Shown one piece after another: positions 34,767-42,877 of a DNA stretch of 64,000 nucleotides; position 1 is the first letter of the stretch, and every line of letters begins with the position of its first letter. The notes under the pieces are model-generated. The model did not search any database. It was not told the DNA's origin and saw nothing but the letters and a program-made list of their open reading frames with translations. Source of the stretch: Bosea sp. Tri-49 (GTDB lineage Bacteria; Pseudomonadota; Alphaproteobacteria; Rhizobiales; Beijerinckiaceae); the NCBI RefSeq assembly GCF_003952665.1, contig NZ_CP017946.1, positions 992,001-1,056,000 on the forward strand. The letters are read 5' to 3'. The translations under genes were made by a program, and so were the position numbers.

Positions 34767-34780
34767 AAGAAATTTTTCTT
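34767..34780. promoter_or_regulatory. Putative RpiR operator in AT-rich divergent promoter
   Basis: Inverted repeat AAGAAA (34767-34772) and TTTCTT (34775-34780), two-base spacer, in a strongly AT-rich stretch (34764-34811) within an otherwise GC-rich window. It lies 26 bases upstream of the RpiR start. Site is seen; assignment to RpiR is inference. Confidence 0.5.
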
Positions 34781-34881
34781 TCATAGTGTCAAAGGATTTT
34801 TATTTTCTTGCAAAGCTTCACCAGATGAGGCTCGCTGCGGACGTGCTCGTTTCGAGCTTTGGAGACGGGCTTGCCCAGGCG

Positions 34882-36138
34882 ATGACGAGCGCAGGACGAC
34901 AGGCCGATGTGATCGTGCTCGGGGCCGGCATCGTCGGCGTCAGCGTCGCCCTGCATCTGCAGGAGCGCGGTCGCAGCGTCCTCTTGGTCGACCGCGGCGA
35001 GCCCGGGGCCGAAACCAGCCATGGCAATGCCGGACTGATCGAGCGTTCCTCGGTCGTTCCCTATGCTTTCCCTCGCGATCTCCCGACGCTCGCCGCCTTC
35101 GCCTCGAACCGCTCGATCGCGGTACGCTATCGGCCTGCGGCATTGCTGCGGATGGCGCCCTGGCTGGCGCGCTATTGGTGGAACTCAGCTCCCGGTCGGC
35201 TCGACAGATCAGGGCGCGCCATCCTGCCCCTGATCGAGCGCTGCATCGACGAGCATCGGCACTGGAGCAAGGCAGCCGGAACCGAAGCGCTGATGCGCGG
35301 CGAGGGCTGGATCGAGCTTTATCGCAGCCGCCGCGGTCTTCAGCGAGCTGTAGAGGCCGCAAAGGAACTCGCGGCTCACGGTCTCGCCTACGACCTTCTC
35401 GACGAGGCGGCGCTTCGGGAACGCGAGCCGGGCCTGCTGCCGGGCGCGGTCGCCGGTGCCGTGCACTGGCGCGACCCGGTCACTGTCAGCGATCCAGGCG
35501 CGGTGACGCGAGCCTATGCCGCCCTTTTCACTGCGCGGGGAAGCCGGCTGCTCCGTGCAGATGCGGACGCCTTGCAGCAGGACGGCACGGGGTGGCGCCT
35601 CCCGACCGATGCCGGGGAATGGCGCGCGCCAGAGGCCGTCGTCGCCCTTGGACCGTGGTCGAACGATCTGTGCGAGCGGTTCGGCTATCGCTTTCCGCTC
35701 AGTTTCAAGCGCGGCTATCACATGCACTATGCGGTCGCCGATGGAGCGGTCCCGCAGCACCCGCTCTGTGACGTGCAAGCCGGTTTCGTGCTCAGCCGGA
35801 TGCAGCGGGGCATTCGCTTGACCACCGGCATCGAGCTCGCCGGTCGCGATGAACCGTCGGATTCCTGGCAGCTCGACCAGGCGGAACAGATCGCGCGGCA
35901 AATCATGCCACTCGGCCCGCGTCTCGATGCCGAGCCCTGGCGCGGTGCGCGCCCCTGCCTGCCCGACATGCTGCCGATCATCGGCCAAGCGCCCCGGCAT
36001 CGCAGCCTGTGGTTTGCATTCGGCCACGCCCATCACGGCTTTACCTTGGGGCCAGTCACCGGGCGACTTCTGGCGGATGCGATGACCGGTGCGCCGACCT
36101 TTTGTGATCTCAAGCCATTCGCCGCCGATCGCTTCTAG
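34882..36138 (+). CDS. DadA-like FAD-dependent amino acid oxidase/dehydrogenase
   Basis: About 418 residues. The N-terminal dinucleotide fold is VIVLGAGIVGVSVALHLQERG, followed by the DAO-family RGEPGAETSHGNAGLIE, where Gly-rich FAD contacts lie. The C-terminal segment PCLPDMLPIIGQAP and HAHHGFTLGPVTGRLLAD is the typical DadA end. The family oxidatively deaminates D-amino acids or N-substituted glycines at the membrane face. The start is uncertain: ATG 34882 fits the family, but in-frame starts at 34825 and 34786 exist and none has a strong ribosome site. Divergent from RpiR; together with the importer and M81 peptidase it suggests use of D-residue peptides. Confidence 0.85.
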   Translation: MTSAGRQADVIVLGAGIVGVSVALHLQERGRSVLLVDRGEPGAETSHGNAGLIERSSVVPYAFPRDLPTLAAFASNRSIAVRYRPAALLRMAPWLARYWWNSAPGRLDRSGRAILPLIERCIDEHRHWSKAAGTEALMRGEGWIELYRSRRGLQRAVEAAKELAAHGLAYDLLDEAALREREPGLLPGAVAGAVHWRDPVTVSDPGAVTRAYAALFTARGSRLLRADADALQQDGTGWRLPTDAGEWRAPEAVVALGPWSNDLCERFGYRFPLSFKRGYHMHYAVADGAVPQHPLCDVQAGFVLSRMQRGIRLTTGIELAGRDEPSDSWQLDQAEQIARQIMPLGPRLDAEPWRGARPCLPDMLPIIGQAPRHRSLWFAFGHAHHGFTLGPVTGRLLADAMTGAPTFCDLKPFAADRF

Positions 36139-36230
36139 ATCAGCCCCGGCACGACGTTGAGTTAGGACAGAATCGTCAGCGCGAGCTCTGTCTCAAATGT
36201 TGGATGAAAGCGCATTCCTGTCTGAACGAG

Positions 36231-36273
36231 AGTGTCTGCTTTCGGGCGTGATACCAATGTCCGCTGTTGGCGT
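36231..36273 (+). repeat. Dispersed 20-base intergenic repeat, two tandem copies (E and A)
   Basis: AGTGTCTGCTTTCGGGCGTG (36231-36250) and CCAATGTCCGCTGTTGGCGT (36254-36273) are 23 bases apart in the same orientation. Copy A is the best match to copies B, C and D in other gaps. They border the 5' break of the binding-protein relic that follows. Confidence 0.4.
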
Positions 36274-36285
36274 GTTCACGACATC

Positions 36286-36560
36286 CGTCACGCCCATCTG
36301 AAGGCCGTTGCCGCCGCAGGGTCGGATGATACCGATCGTGTTCTTGAAAAGATTTGCACCACCGTCGATGATTTTTATGCCCGCGGGGCCATGCTGCGAG
36401 CCGACAACAAGCTCTACCACGACTTCTACCTCGTCCAGGCCAAGGAACCCAAGGAGCTGGACAAGCCCTGGCGTACTACAGGGTCGTAGAGAAGATCGCC
36501 GCCAAGGACGCGTACCGCCCTTTGAACGAAAGCGATTGTCCGCTCGCCTCGGGCAAATGA
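36286..36560 (+). pseudogene. Relic of a branched-chain amino-acid-type ABC binding protein, C-terminus
   Basis: Two frames join into the C-terminal end of a LivK-type binding protein (Peripla_BP_6). First RHAHLKAVAAAGSDDTDRV, TTVDDFYARGAMLRADNKL and YHDFYLVQAKEPKELDKPW, then after a one-base change YYRVVEKIAAKDAYRPLNES with DCPLASGK and TGA at 36558-36560. In intact relatives the junction reads W-D-Y-Y, so the frameshift sits at about 36474. The N-terminal three quarters of the gene are missing and the dispersed repeats at 36231-36273 lie at the break. Adjacent to the DadA-like gene. Confidence 0.75.
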
Positions 36561-36620
36561 CAGCGACGCTTTGCTCAGGGCGGGACGTTGTCACGCCTGG
36601 TCGCGCTGGCCGCGGCTCGC

Positions 36621-37964
36621 TCACTCCGTCGAGTCGAAGTCGTCCTCGCCGGTGCTGAGGAGTGCCGCCAGCGTGTGCAGGCCGATATGGAGCTGCTCCA
36701 TGCTCGGTGTCGCCAGCGCCAGCCTGACGGCGTTCGGCGCATGGCCGGGCGTCACTGCGAAGGTGCTCGAGGGGGTCAAAGCGATGTCGCGCCGGGCGGC
36801 GGCCGCGACGAAGCTTTGCGAGCGCCAATGCGCCGGCAAGGTCAGCCAAAGATGATAGCAATTCTGGTTGGCCTGAATCTCGAAGCCGGAGAGGCGCTCG
36901 GCTGCGAGTTTCTGGCGCGCGCGGGCGTCGAGGCGCTTCAGCCTCGCAAGTTCGGCGATGGTCCCGTCGCTCATCATCCGCTGCGCGGCCGCGAAGGCGA
37001 AGCCCGACGCCGTCCAGCCTCCGGAGCGGACTGAGGCCTTGACGCTTTCCCGCAGGCGCAACGGCGTCACGATGAAGCCAAGCGTCAGGCCTGGCGCGAC
37101 CTTCTTGGACAGGCTGTCGATGACGAGGCAGGAATCCGGCGCGAGCGCGGCGAGCGGCGGCTCATCTTCCAGGAAGCCGTAGACATTGTCCTCGATGATC
37201 GGAAGGCCGAGCGCCTCGACAACTCGGAGCAGATCGGCCCGGCGTGCTTGCGGCATCGTCATGCCCAGCGGATTCTGGACCGCCGGCTGGATGTAGAGGG
37301 CCGAGAGATGGGCCTCGCGATGCGCCTTTTGCACCGCGTCGGGCCGCATGCCGTTCTCGTCCATCGCCAGCGGCACCAGCGTGACCCCGAGCCGGGCGGC
37401 GATCCCCTTGATGAAAGGGTAGGTCAGGGCCTCGACGCCGCAGCGGCCACCGGTCGGCACGAGGGCGGCGAGCGCCGCAGCGACCGACTGGCGGCCATTG
37501 CCGGTGAAGACCAGTTGCTCAGGCGCGGGAGTCCAGCCGCCCTGTGACAGGAACGCGGCGCCAATGCTGCGAACCGCCGGTGTTCCGACGCTGGTCGCCT
37601 GCCGCAAGGCGGCATCCAGGGCCGCGCTCTCATCCAGGCCGGCCAGGCTCTTGGCGATCAGCGCGACCTGCTTGGGCAGGATCGGGTAGTTGAACTCGAG
37701 ATCGATCCGCGTGCCACTCGGCTCGCCGGGCGCCGCAACGCCGCGCCTGGCCTCGCCTGAGATGAAGGTGCCTCGACCGACCTCGCCGACGACGAGGCCA
37801 CGACGCAGCAGCTCGGCATAGACCCGGCTCGCCGTCGAGACGGCGATCCTGCGCTCATAGGCGAAGTTGCGCTGCGGCGGCAGGCGCTCGCCCGGCTTCA
37901 GCCTGCCGTCGGCAATATCCGCGGCGATCGCGTCGGCCAGCTTCAGATAATCGGATTTCGACAT
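36621..37964 (-). CDS. MocR-family regulator (GntR HTH + class I aminotransferase)
   Basis: A 447-residue PLP-dependent regulator. The N-terminal winged helix (about 1-75) has DGRLKPGERLPPQRNFAYER and VSTASRVYAELLRRGLV. The aminotransferase-like domain (about 100-440) has the PLP-lysine segment DSLSKKVAPGLTLGF and IQPAVQNPLGMTM. Such proteins sense amino-donor compounds and usually control divergent genes. The divergent partner here is the DUF1127 gene, 175 bases away, through an AT-rich region with a short inverted repeat TCCGA...TCGGA near 38000; a target elsewhere is equally likely. Confidence 0.9.
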   Translation of the reverse strand: MSKSDYLKLADAIAADIADGRLKPGERLPPQRNFAYERRIAVSTASRVYAELLRRGLVVGEVGRGTFISGEARRGVAAPGEPSGTRIDLEFNYPILPKQVALIAKSLAGLDESAALDAALRQATSVGTPAVRSIGAAFLSQGGWTPAPEQLVFTGNGRQSVAAALAALVPTGGRCGVEALTYPFIKGIAARLGVTLVPLAMDENGMRPDAVQKAHREAHLSALYIQPAVQNPLGMTMPQARRADLLRVVEALGLPIIEDNVYGFLEDEPPLAALAPDSCLVIDSLSKKVAPGLTLGFIVTPLRLRESVKASVRSGGWTASGFAFAAAQRMMSDGTIAELARLKRLDARARQKLAAERLSGFEIQANQNCYHLWLTLPAHWRSQSFVAAAARRDIALTPSSTFAVTPGHAPNAVRLALATPSMEQLHIGLHTLAALLSTGEDDFDSTE

Positions 37965-38139
37965 TTATTGAACCGAGTACAATGTTTTTATTGCTCCGAG
38001 AATCGTATCGGATCATTTTGTTCATATCAACCCAGCTGCACCGGAAATCGCGAGGGTTACGACGGCCGGCGATTACCTCGCCGACGTGATGAGAGCGTAT
38101 TGCCGACGTCTGACCCGGTGCGACCTAACGGAGGCCAAA

Positions 38140-38376
38140 ATGTCTGCATTCCTGCTGACCATCACTCGCCCTGTCACCGCGAAGCGCTCCGAGGCATTGC
38201 TCCGCCTGCCGGGCGCGCTGTACCGGGCGGTCACGCGCTACATCAATCATCGCGCCGCCATTGCGGACCTGCGCGAATCCGACGAGCACGCGTTGCAGGA
38301 CATCGGCATCGTCCGCAGCCAGATCGAAGCGGCGGTCCACGGACTCGTTCCGCGTAGCGGCCGTGAGAAGATGTGA
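38140..38376 (+). CDS. DUF1127 (YjiS-like) small protein
   Basis: A 78-residue protein with the C-terminal DUF1127 pattern: a basic helix followed by ADLRESDEHALQDIGIVRS, where the L-x-DIG-x-xR motif is diagnostic. Start at 38140 has GGAGG seven bases upstream. DUF1127 proteins in alphaproteobacteria take part in RNA turnover linked to phosphate and carbon metabolism (shown for some Agrobacterium and Rhodobacter members); here the partner is unknown. Stands alone between a MocR regulator and the arsenic genes. Confidence 0.8.
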   Translation: MSAFLLTITRPVTAKRSEALLRLPGALYRAVTRYINHRAAIADLRESDEHALQDIGIVRSQIEAAVHGLVPRSGREKM

Positions 38377-38444
38377 TGAGGGGACGCGAGCGTGCGTTGA
38401 TTGCGGCGCAAATCTTCGCCCGGCCTCGCCCGCAGGTCGATCTT

Positions 38445-39677
38445 TCAGCTTCCTGCCCGGCCCACGTCACGCGCCAGCATGAGCAATGCCAGCGCCGCTG
38501 CAGCCGATAACGCGACCAGGGCGACCGTACTCGTCGCGAGCCCGGCTCGTTCGAGCATCACGGCAAAAGCAAGCGGTGCTGCGGCGCGGATGGCGAGGCC
38601 AGGCGCGGACAATTTGCCGAGCATCGCACCGTAGCCGGCGGGACCGAAGAGCTGGAGCGGGACCGTGCCGCGCACGATCGAGCTCAGTCCCATGCTGATG
38701 CCATAGGCGATCGCAAACAGCCCCGCGAGGGCGGCCGTGCTGCCGCCGACGACAAGCAGAATGAACCCGAGCGGCATGAGTGCGCCCGAGACCCACGCAG
38801 TCGTCACCGGAGGCACATTGGTGCCGAACAGCATCTCGATGAGCCGCCCGGTCACCTGCGACGGGCCGACCATAGCGCCGAAGGTGACCGCCAGCGCTGC
38901 GCTGAATCCGAGGCCCTGCAGCAGTGTCAGCATGTGAATCGACATGGCCGAGACGACGAAGCCCTGGAGCGAGAATGCGATCGCCAGCAGGACAAAGGCG
39001 CGTCGGCGGGCCGGGCCGGCTAGGTAGCCATCAGGGCCTGACGTCTCGGACGGACGAGCCGGCTTTGCAAGGGATGCCGCATGGCTTCGGGGCAAGAGGA
39101 ACGCATGCAATGGCAGCGCCAGGGCCAGGTATCCCAGCGCGTAAATCTGGTAGATCGTGCGCCAATCCGCCTGCGCCAGCAGCCCGGTGGTGAGCGGCCA
39201 GAATAAGGTCGAGGCGAAGCCACCGATCAGCGTCAGCTTGCTGATCGCGCGCCTGGCGCCCGCACCATGCGCCTGGGTTAGAGCCGTGAACGCGGCATCG
39301 TACAAGACCAGCGTCGATACGACCTCAAGGGCGATCATCGCCGCGTAATAGCTCACCAATCCTTCAGCCCTGGACAGGGCAAAGAGCGACAGGCTCGCGA
39401 GCACGCTGCCGATGCTCATCATCCGGCGCGTGCCGTATTTGTCGATCAGGCGCCCGGCGAAGGGCGCAGCCAGGCCCCCGGCGAGCAGTCCGAGAGCAAA
39501 GCCACCATAGGTCCACTCGGGCGCCCAACCCAGGCTCATAGTGATGCCAGGTGCCAGCACTGCGAACGCGTAGTAGAGCGCGCCATAGCCGGCGACCTGA
39601 GTGACGCCCAGAGCGAGGATGAGCCCGATTCCGGCAGCCGGAGCCGGGCTCGTTTCGGAGGTGGCAAGGGTCGTCAT
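38445..39677 (-). CDS. MFS exporter in arsenic unit 1 (possibly ArsK-like)
   Basis: A 410-residue major facilitator protein with about 12 membrane spans; the loop motif between spans 2 and 3 is GRLIDKYGTRRMMSIG. Start at 39677 overlaps the flavoprotein stop by 4 bases (ATGA), so the two are translationally coupled; a longer frame to 39836 lies inside the flavoprotein gene. Behind an ArsR-type regulator and a thiol-tailed flavoprotein, it probably exports an arsenic species. ArsK is an MFS exporter of trivalent arsenicals in alphaproteobacteria; whether this is ArsK cannot be decided without alignment. Confidence 0.8.
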   Translation of the reverse strand: MTTLATSETSPAPAAGIGLILALGVTQVAGYGALYYAFAVLAPGITMSLGWAPEWTYGGFALGLLAGGLAAPFAGRLIDKYGTRRMMSIGSVLASLSLFALSRAEGLVSYYAAMIALEVVSTLVLYDAAFTALTQAHGAGARRAISKLTLIGGFASTLFWPLTTGLLAQADWRTIYQIYALGYLALALPLHAFLLPRSHAASLAKPARPSETSGPDGYLAGPARRRAFVLLAIAFSLQGFVVSAMSIHMLTLLQGLGFSAALAVTFGAMVGPSQVTGRLIEMLFGTNVPPVTTAWVSGALMPLGFILLVVGGSTAALAGLFAIAYGISMGLSSIVRGTVPLQLFGPAGYGAMLGKLSAPGLAIRAAAPLAFAVMLERAGLATSTVALVALSAAAALALLMLARDVGRAGS

Positions 39678-41071
39678 TGCGCCTGGACGGCCTCGCTCGC
39701 CTTTGCGGAGCTGCTGCAGCCGCACCCAGCCTTGCCCTGCGCCTTGGCGGAGAAGTCGTCGACGCAGCAGGCGTCTAGTTCGGTCGGAGCCGGGCCGCCG
39801 CAGCAACCGCCGGCACTCTCCGGTGCGGTCGTGCATACGCCGGTTTCAGGCAGGACAAGCTGAACATCATCGGCAGCCGCCATATCGCCAGCGATTGCGG
39901 CGACCACCGACCGGGCCTGCTCATAGCCGGTCAGCATCAGGAATGTCGGCGCGCGGCCATAGCTCTTGATCCCCACGGTGTAGAAGCCCGGTTCCGGATG
40001 GGAAAGCTCACGGTGCCCATGCGGAGGCACCGAACCGCAGGAGTGCAGGTTGGGATCGATCATCGGGCCGAGCGCCTTGGCGCTCTCCAGCCAGGGATCG
40101 AGCTCGATACGAAGTTCGCGGGTCATGGCCAGATCGGGACGCTGACCGGTGCAGACCACGACCCGGTCGACCGCCCCAACCGTGCGAAGACCATCAGGCG
40201 TCTCGCCATCAAGGGCGAGTTGGCCGCTCACCTCGCGCATCGTGGTGACTGCGAAACGGGTGACGAGCTCGACGCGGCCGGTTTCGACGAGCTGCCGCAG
40301 CTTCTGCCCCAAGTCGCCGCGTGCCGCGAGCTGATCGTTGGCGCCGCCGCCATAGACACGGGACAGGTTGCTGCCGCGCGTCAGCCAGATCGCCTTGGTA
40401 GCGGGTTCCTGGGTCGCGAGCTCGGCCAGGTCGAGCAGTACGTTCGCGGCGGAATGGCCAGCACCGACGACGATCGTGGTACGCCCGGCATAGCGTGCAC
40501 GGTCACCGCCGAGCACATCCGGAATGCTGTAGGCGATCCGACCGGCGAACTTTTCCTCGCCTTCAGCTGCCACGCCGCCCGCTCCGAGCGGGTTCGGTGA
40601 CGCCCAGGTTCCAGAGGCATCGATCACCGCCCGCGCAAGCTCGTGGCGGACGCGCCCGTCACTGTCGACGATGGCCAATTGGAAGGGGTGCAGCTCGCGG
40701 TCGCGGCTGACGACCTTGTCGATGCCGCGCCGACCGATTGTCCTGACGCGCACCCCGTACTCGATGAACGGCGCCAGGGCAGGGGATTGCGCGAGGGGTG
40801 CAAGATACTCGCTGACGAGGTCGGCGCCGGTCGGATAGACCGCCTCGTCTGGCGCCCGCCAGCCCGCCTTTTCCAGCAGCGAGCGGGCCGTGGGATCGAC
40901 ATTGTAGGCCCATGGCGAGAACAGCCGAACATGGCCCCAGTCGCTGATGTTCGCGCCTGCCGCAATGCCGGCTTCGTAGACCTTCACGGCAAGGCCGCGC
41001 GCAACGAGGTTGGCGGCGGCGGCGAGCCCGACAGGCCCTGCACCGATGACGGCTACGGGAAGTTCCATCAT
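39674..41071 (-). CDS. FAD/NAD(P)-binding flavoprotein with Cys-rich tail, arsenic unit 1
   Basis: A 465-residue flavoprotein of the FAD-dependent monooxygenase/thioredoxin-reductase-like fold. FAD-binding GAGPVGLAAAANLVARG near the N-terminus and a second nucleotide-binding GAGHSAANVLLDLAEL. Its last 60 residues are unusual: CCGG, DACCVD and GCGCSS, a thiol-rich tail able to bind trivalent arsenic or another soft metal. It follows ArsR (56-base gap) and overlaps the MFS exporter. Flavoproteins in ars operons oxidise methylarsenite or related compounds; a similar role is likely but not shown. Confidence 0.8.
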   Translation of the reverse strand: MMELPVAVIGAGPVGLAAAANLVARGLAVKVYEAGIAAGANISDWGHVRLFSPWAYNVDPTARSLLEKAGWRAPDEAVYPTGADLVSEYLAPLAQSPALAPFIEYGVRVRTIGRRGIDKVVSRDRELHPFQLAIVDSDGRVRHELARAVIDASGTWASPNPLGAGGVAAEGEEKFAGRIAYSIPDVLGGDRARYAGRTTIVVGAGHSAANVLLDLAELATQEPATKAIWLTRGSNLSRVYGGGANDQLAARGDLGQKLRQLVETGRVELVTRFAVTTMREVSGQLALDGETPDGLRTVGAVDRVVVCTGQRPDLAMTRELRIELDPWLESAKALGPMIDPNLHSCGSVPPHGHRELSHPEPGFYTVGIKSYGRAPTFLMLTGYEQARSVVAAIAGDMAAADDVQLVLPETGVCTTAPESAGGCCGGPAPTELDACCVDDFSAKAQGKAGCGCSSSAKASEAVQAQ

Positions 41072-41127
41072 GACAAGAACTCCTATTTTGCTAGAATGAT
41101 CGAATTAGTCGGCAAATAAAATACCGC

Positions 41128-41445
41128 TCACGCAGCCTGATCGGACGTCGGTGCGCAGGCTTCGTCAGCGCAGCATTCATCCGCGAGGAAGCCGAGCAAG
41201 GCGGCCATGGCAGGGTATTGGGCGCGGCAGATCAGGGTTGTGGCCTGCCGCTCCTGCGAGACCAATCCGTTCTGCACGAGGCGCTGAAGATGATGCGAGA
41301 GGGTCGACGCCGGAATGCCCAGACGCTCCTGCACCTGGTTGACCGGCAGGCCGCCATGGCCGGCGCGGACCAAGACCCGGTAGAGCTCAAGGCGGGTCGG
41401 ATTGCCAAGCGCCTCAAGCTGCTTTGCTGCTTCTTCGATTTTCAT
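41128..41445 (-). CDS. arsR: ArsR-family repressor, arsenic unit 1
   Basis: A 105-residue winged-helix repressor. HTH segment VNQVQERLGIPASTLSHHLQ. The likely As(III) site is C-terminal: Cys91, Cys92 and Cys97 in ADECCADEAC, as in the Acidithiobacillus type of ArsR, not the alpha-3 CVC type of the E. coli plasmid. The start codon at 41443-41445 is inside an inverted repeat, and no ribosome site precedes it, so the mRNA may be leaderless. It controls the flavoprotein and MFS genes and perhaps the divergent GDCCVxC gene. Confidence 0.9.
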   Translation of the reverse strand: MKIEEAAKQLEALGNPTRLELYRVLVRAGHGGLPVNQVQERLGIPASTLSHHLQRLVQNGLVSQERQATTLICRAQYPAMAALLGFLADECCADEACAPTSDQAA

Positions 41446-41504
41446 CGAAATATGCTGTATCGATCCCTCCGCCCCGTCAAGCGGTATTTCGACAACTATC
41501 GAAA
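41434..41504. promoter_or_regulatory. ArsR operators and promoter for unit 1
   Basis: Two palindromes: TTCGAT...ATCGAA (41434-41439 and 41443-41448), spanning the arsR start codon, and TTTCGA...TCGAAA (41487-41492 and 41499-41504). Between them, on the minus strand, TTGACG with a CAGCAT 17 bases later is a possible promoter whose start would fall almost on the ATG. The TCGA-six bases-TCGA core is shared with the operator of unit 2. Confidence 0.6.
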
Positions 41505-41560
41505 AAGATTGGCAGCTGGCGCTCGTTGCCCGATAATGCCGCTAGCCTAGAGTTTCATTG

Positions 41561-41791
41561 ATGCAACTCACCTCACTCATCACTTGCCCTCAATGCGGGC
41601 ACCAAGCCTCGGAAGCGATGCCGATCGACGCTTGCCAGTTTTTCTATGAGTGCAAGGGCTGCGGGACGCTGCTCAGGCCAAAAGAGGGCGATTGCTGCGT
41701 GTTCTGTTCCTATGGGACGGTACCGTGCCCACCGATCCAAGAGAGTCGGAGTAAAGGGAATGCGGCGTCCTGTTGCGGTGGGACGGCCTGA
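41561..41791 (+). CDS. GDCCVxC-domain small Cys-rich protein
   Basis: A 76-residue protein with CPQCGH (about residues 9-14), CKGCG, the family signature GDCCVFC and a C-terminal SCCGG. These spaced Cys pairs suggest a zinc-ribbon-like or metal-binding fold. The GDCCVxC family is often near mercury or arsenic genes and has no proven role. Start at ATG 41561 with no clear ribosome site; divergent from arsR of unit 1, from whose operator it may be controlled, and convergent with ACR3 with a 5-base gap. Confidence 0.8.
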   Translation: MQLTSLITCPQCGHQASEAMPIDACQFFYECKGCGTLLRPKEGDCCVFCSYGTVPCPPIQESRSKGNAASCCGGTA

Positions 41792-41796
41792 TCTCG

Positions 41797-42870
41797 TCAG
41801 CGCGACACCTCCCGTGCCTGGTCAGCTGGCCGCGCTTGCCGCGTGGTCATGGGGCGCTCGTACCAGCCCTTCGACCCGTTCACGATCCAGACCACGGTGA
41901 GCATGACGGGAACTTCGATCAGCACGCCGACGACGGTGGCGAGCGCCGCGCCGGAGTTGAAGCCGAACAGGCTGATCGCAGCGGCTACAGCGAGCTCGAA
42001 GAAGTTGGAGGCACCGATCAGGGCCGATGGACCGGCCACGCAATGCTGCTCGCCGGCAATCCGGTTCAGCAGGTAGGCCAGGCCGGCATTGAAGTAGACC
42101 TGGATCAGGATCGGCACCGCCAGGAGCGCGATCACCATCGGCTGCGCCAGGATCTGTTCGCCCTGGAACCCGAAGAGCAGGACGAGCGTCGCAAGCAACG
42201 CCACGAGTGAGGCCGAGCCAAGTCGGCCGAGCAGGCCATCCAGCGCCGCCTGCCCACCGTTCGCGAGAACACGATTGCGGATGAGCTGCGCGACGATCAC
42301 CGGGAGGACGATGTAGAGGACGACCGAGAGGACAAGCGTCCCCCACGGCACCGTGATCGCCGACAGGCCGAGCAGCAGGCCGACGATCGGCGCGAAGGCG
42401 ACGACCATGATCACATCGTTCAGGGCGACCTGGCTCAGCGTGAAATGCGGCTCGCCCTTGGTCAGGTTCGACCAGACGAAGACCATGGCGGTGCAGGGTG
42501 CTGCAGCCAGGATGATGAGCCCGGCGATATAACTGTTGACCTGGTCGGCCGGCAGCCAGGGCCGGAACAGCCAGGCGATGAAGAACCAGCCCAGCGCCGC
42601 CATCGAGAACGGCTTGACCGCCCAGTTGATGAACAGCGTGACGCCGATGCCGCGCCAATGCCTGCCGACCTGGCCGAGCGCGGCAAAGTCGATCTTCAGC
42701 AGCATCGGAATGACCATCAGCCAGATCAGCACCGCCACCGGCAGGTTGACCCTGGCGATCTCGGCCGCGCCGATGGCTTGGAACACGCCGGGCATGACAT
42801 GGCCGAGCGCGATGCCGACGACAATGCACAGTGCGACCCACACCGTAAGGTAGCGTTCGAAGGTGGACAT
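41797..42870 (-). CDS. acr3: ACR3-family arsenite efflux permease
   Basis: A 357-residue inner-membrane arsenite exporter of the bile-acid/sodium symporter fold with about ten spans. The essential Cys of the family is seen as AAAPCTAMVFVWSNLTKG (Cys126). Start at 42870 with GAGGT upstream; the longer frame is inside the ArsC gene. Last gene of arsenic unit 2: arsR, LMW-type arsC, glutaredoxin-type arsC, acr3. Confidence 0.92.
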   Translation of the reverse strand: MSTFERYLTVWVALCIVVGIALGHVMPGVFQAIGAAEIARVNLPVAVLIWLMVIPMLLKIDFAALGQVGRHWRGIGVTLFINWAVKPFSMAALGWFFIAWLFRPWLPADQVNSYIAGLIILAAAPCTAMVFVWSNLTKGEPHFTLSQVALNDVIMVVAFAPIVGLLLGLSAITVPWGTLVLSVVLYIVLPVIVAQLIRNRVLANGGQAALDGLLGRLGSASLVALLATLVLLFGFQGEQILAQPMVIALLAVPILIQVYFNAGLAYLLNRIAGEQHCVAGPSALIGASNFFELAVAAAISLFGFNSGAALATVVGVLIEVPVMLTVVWIVNGSKGWYERPMTTRQARPADQAREVSR

Positions 42871-42877
42871 GGGGACC

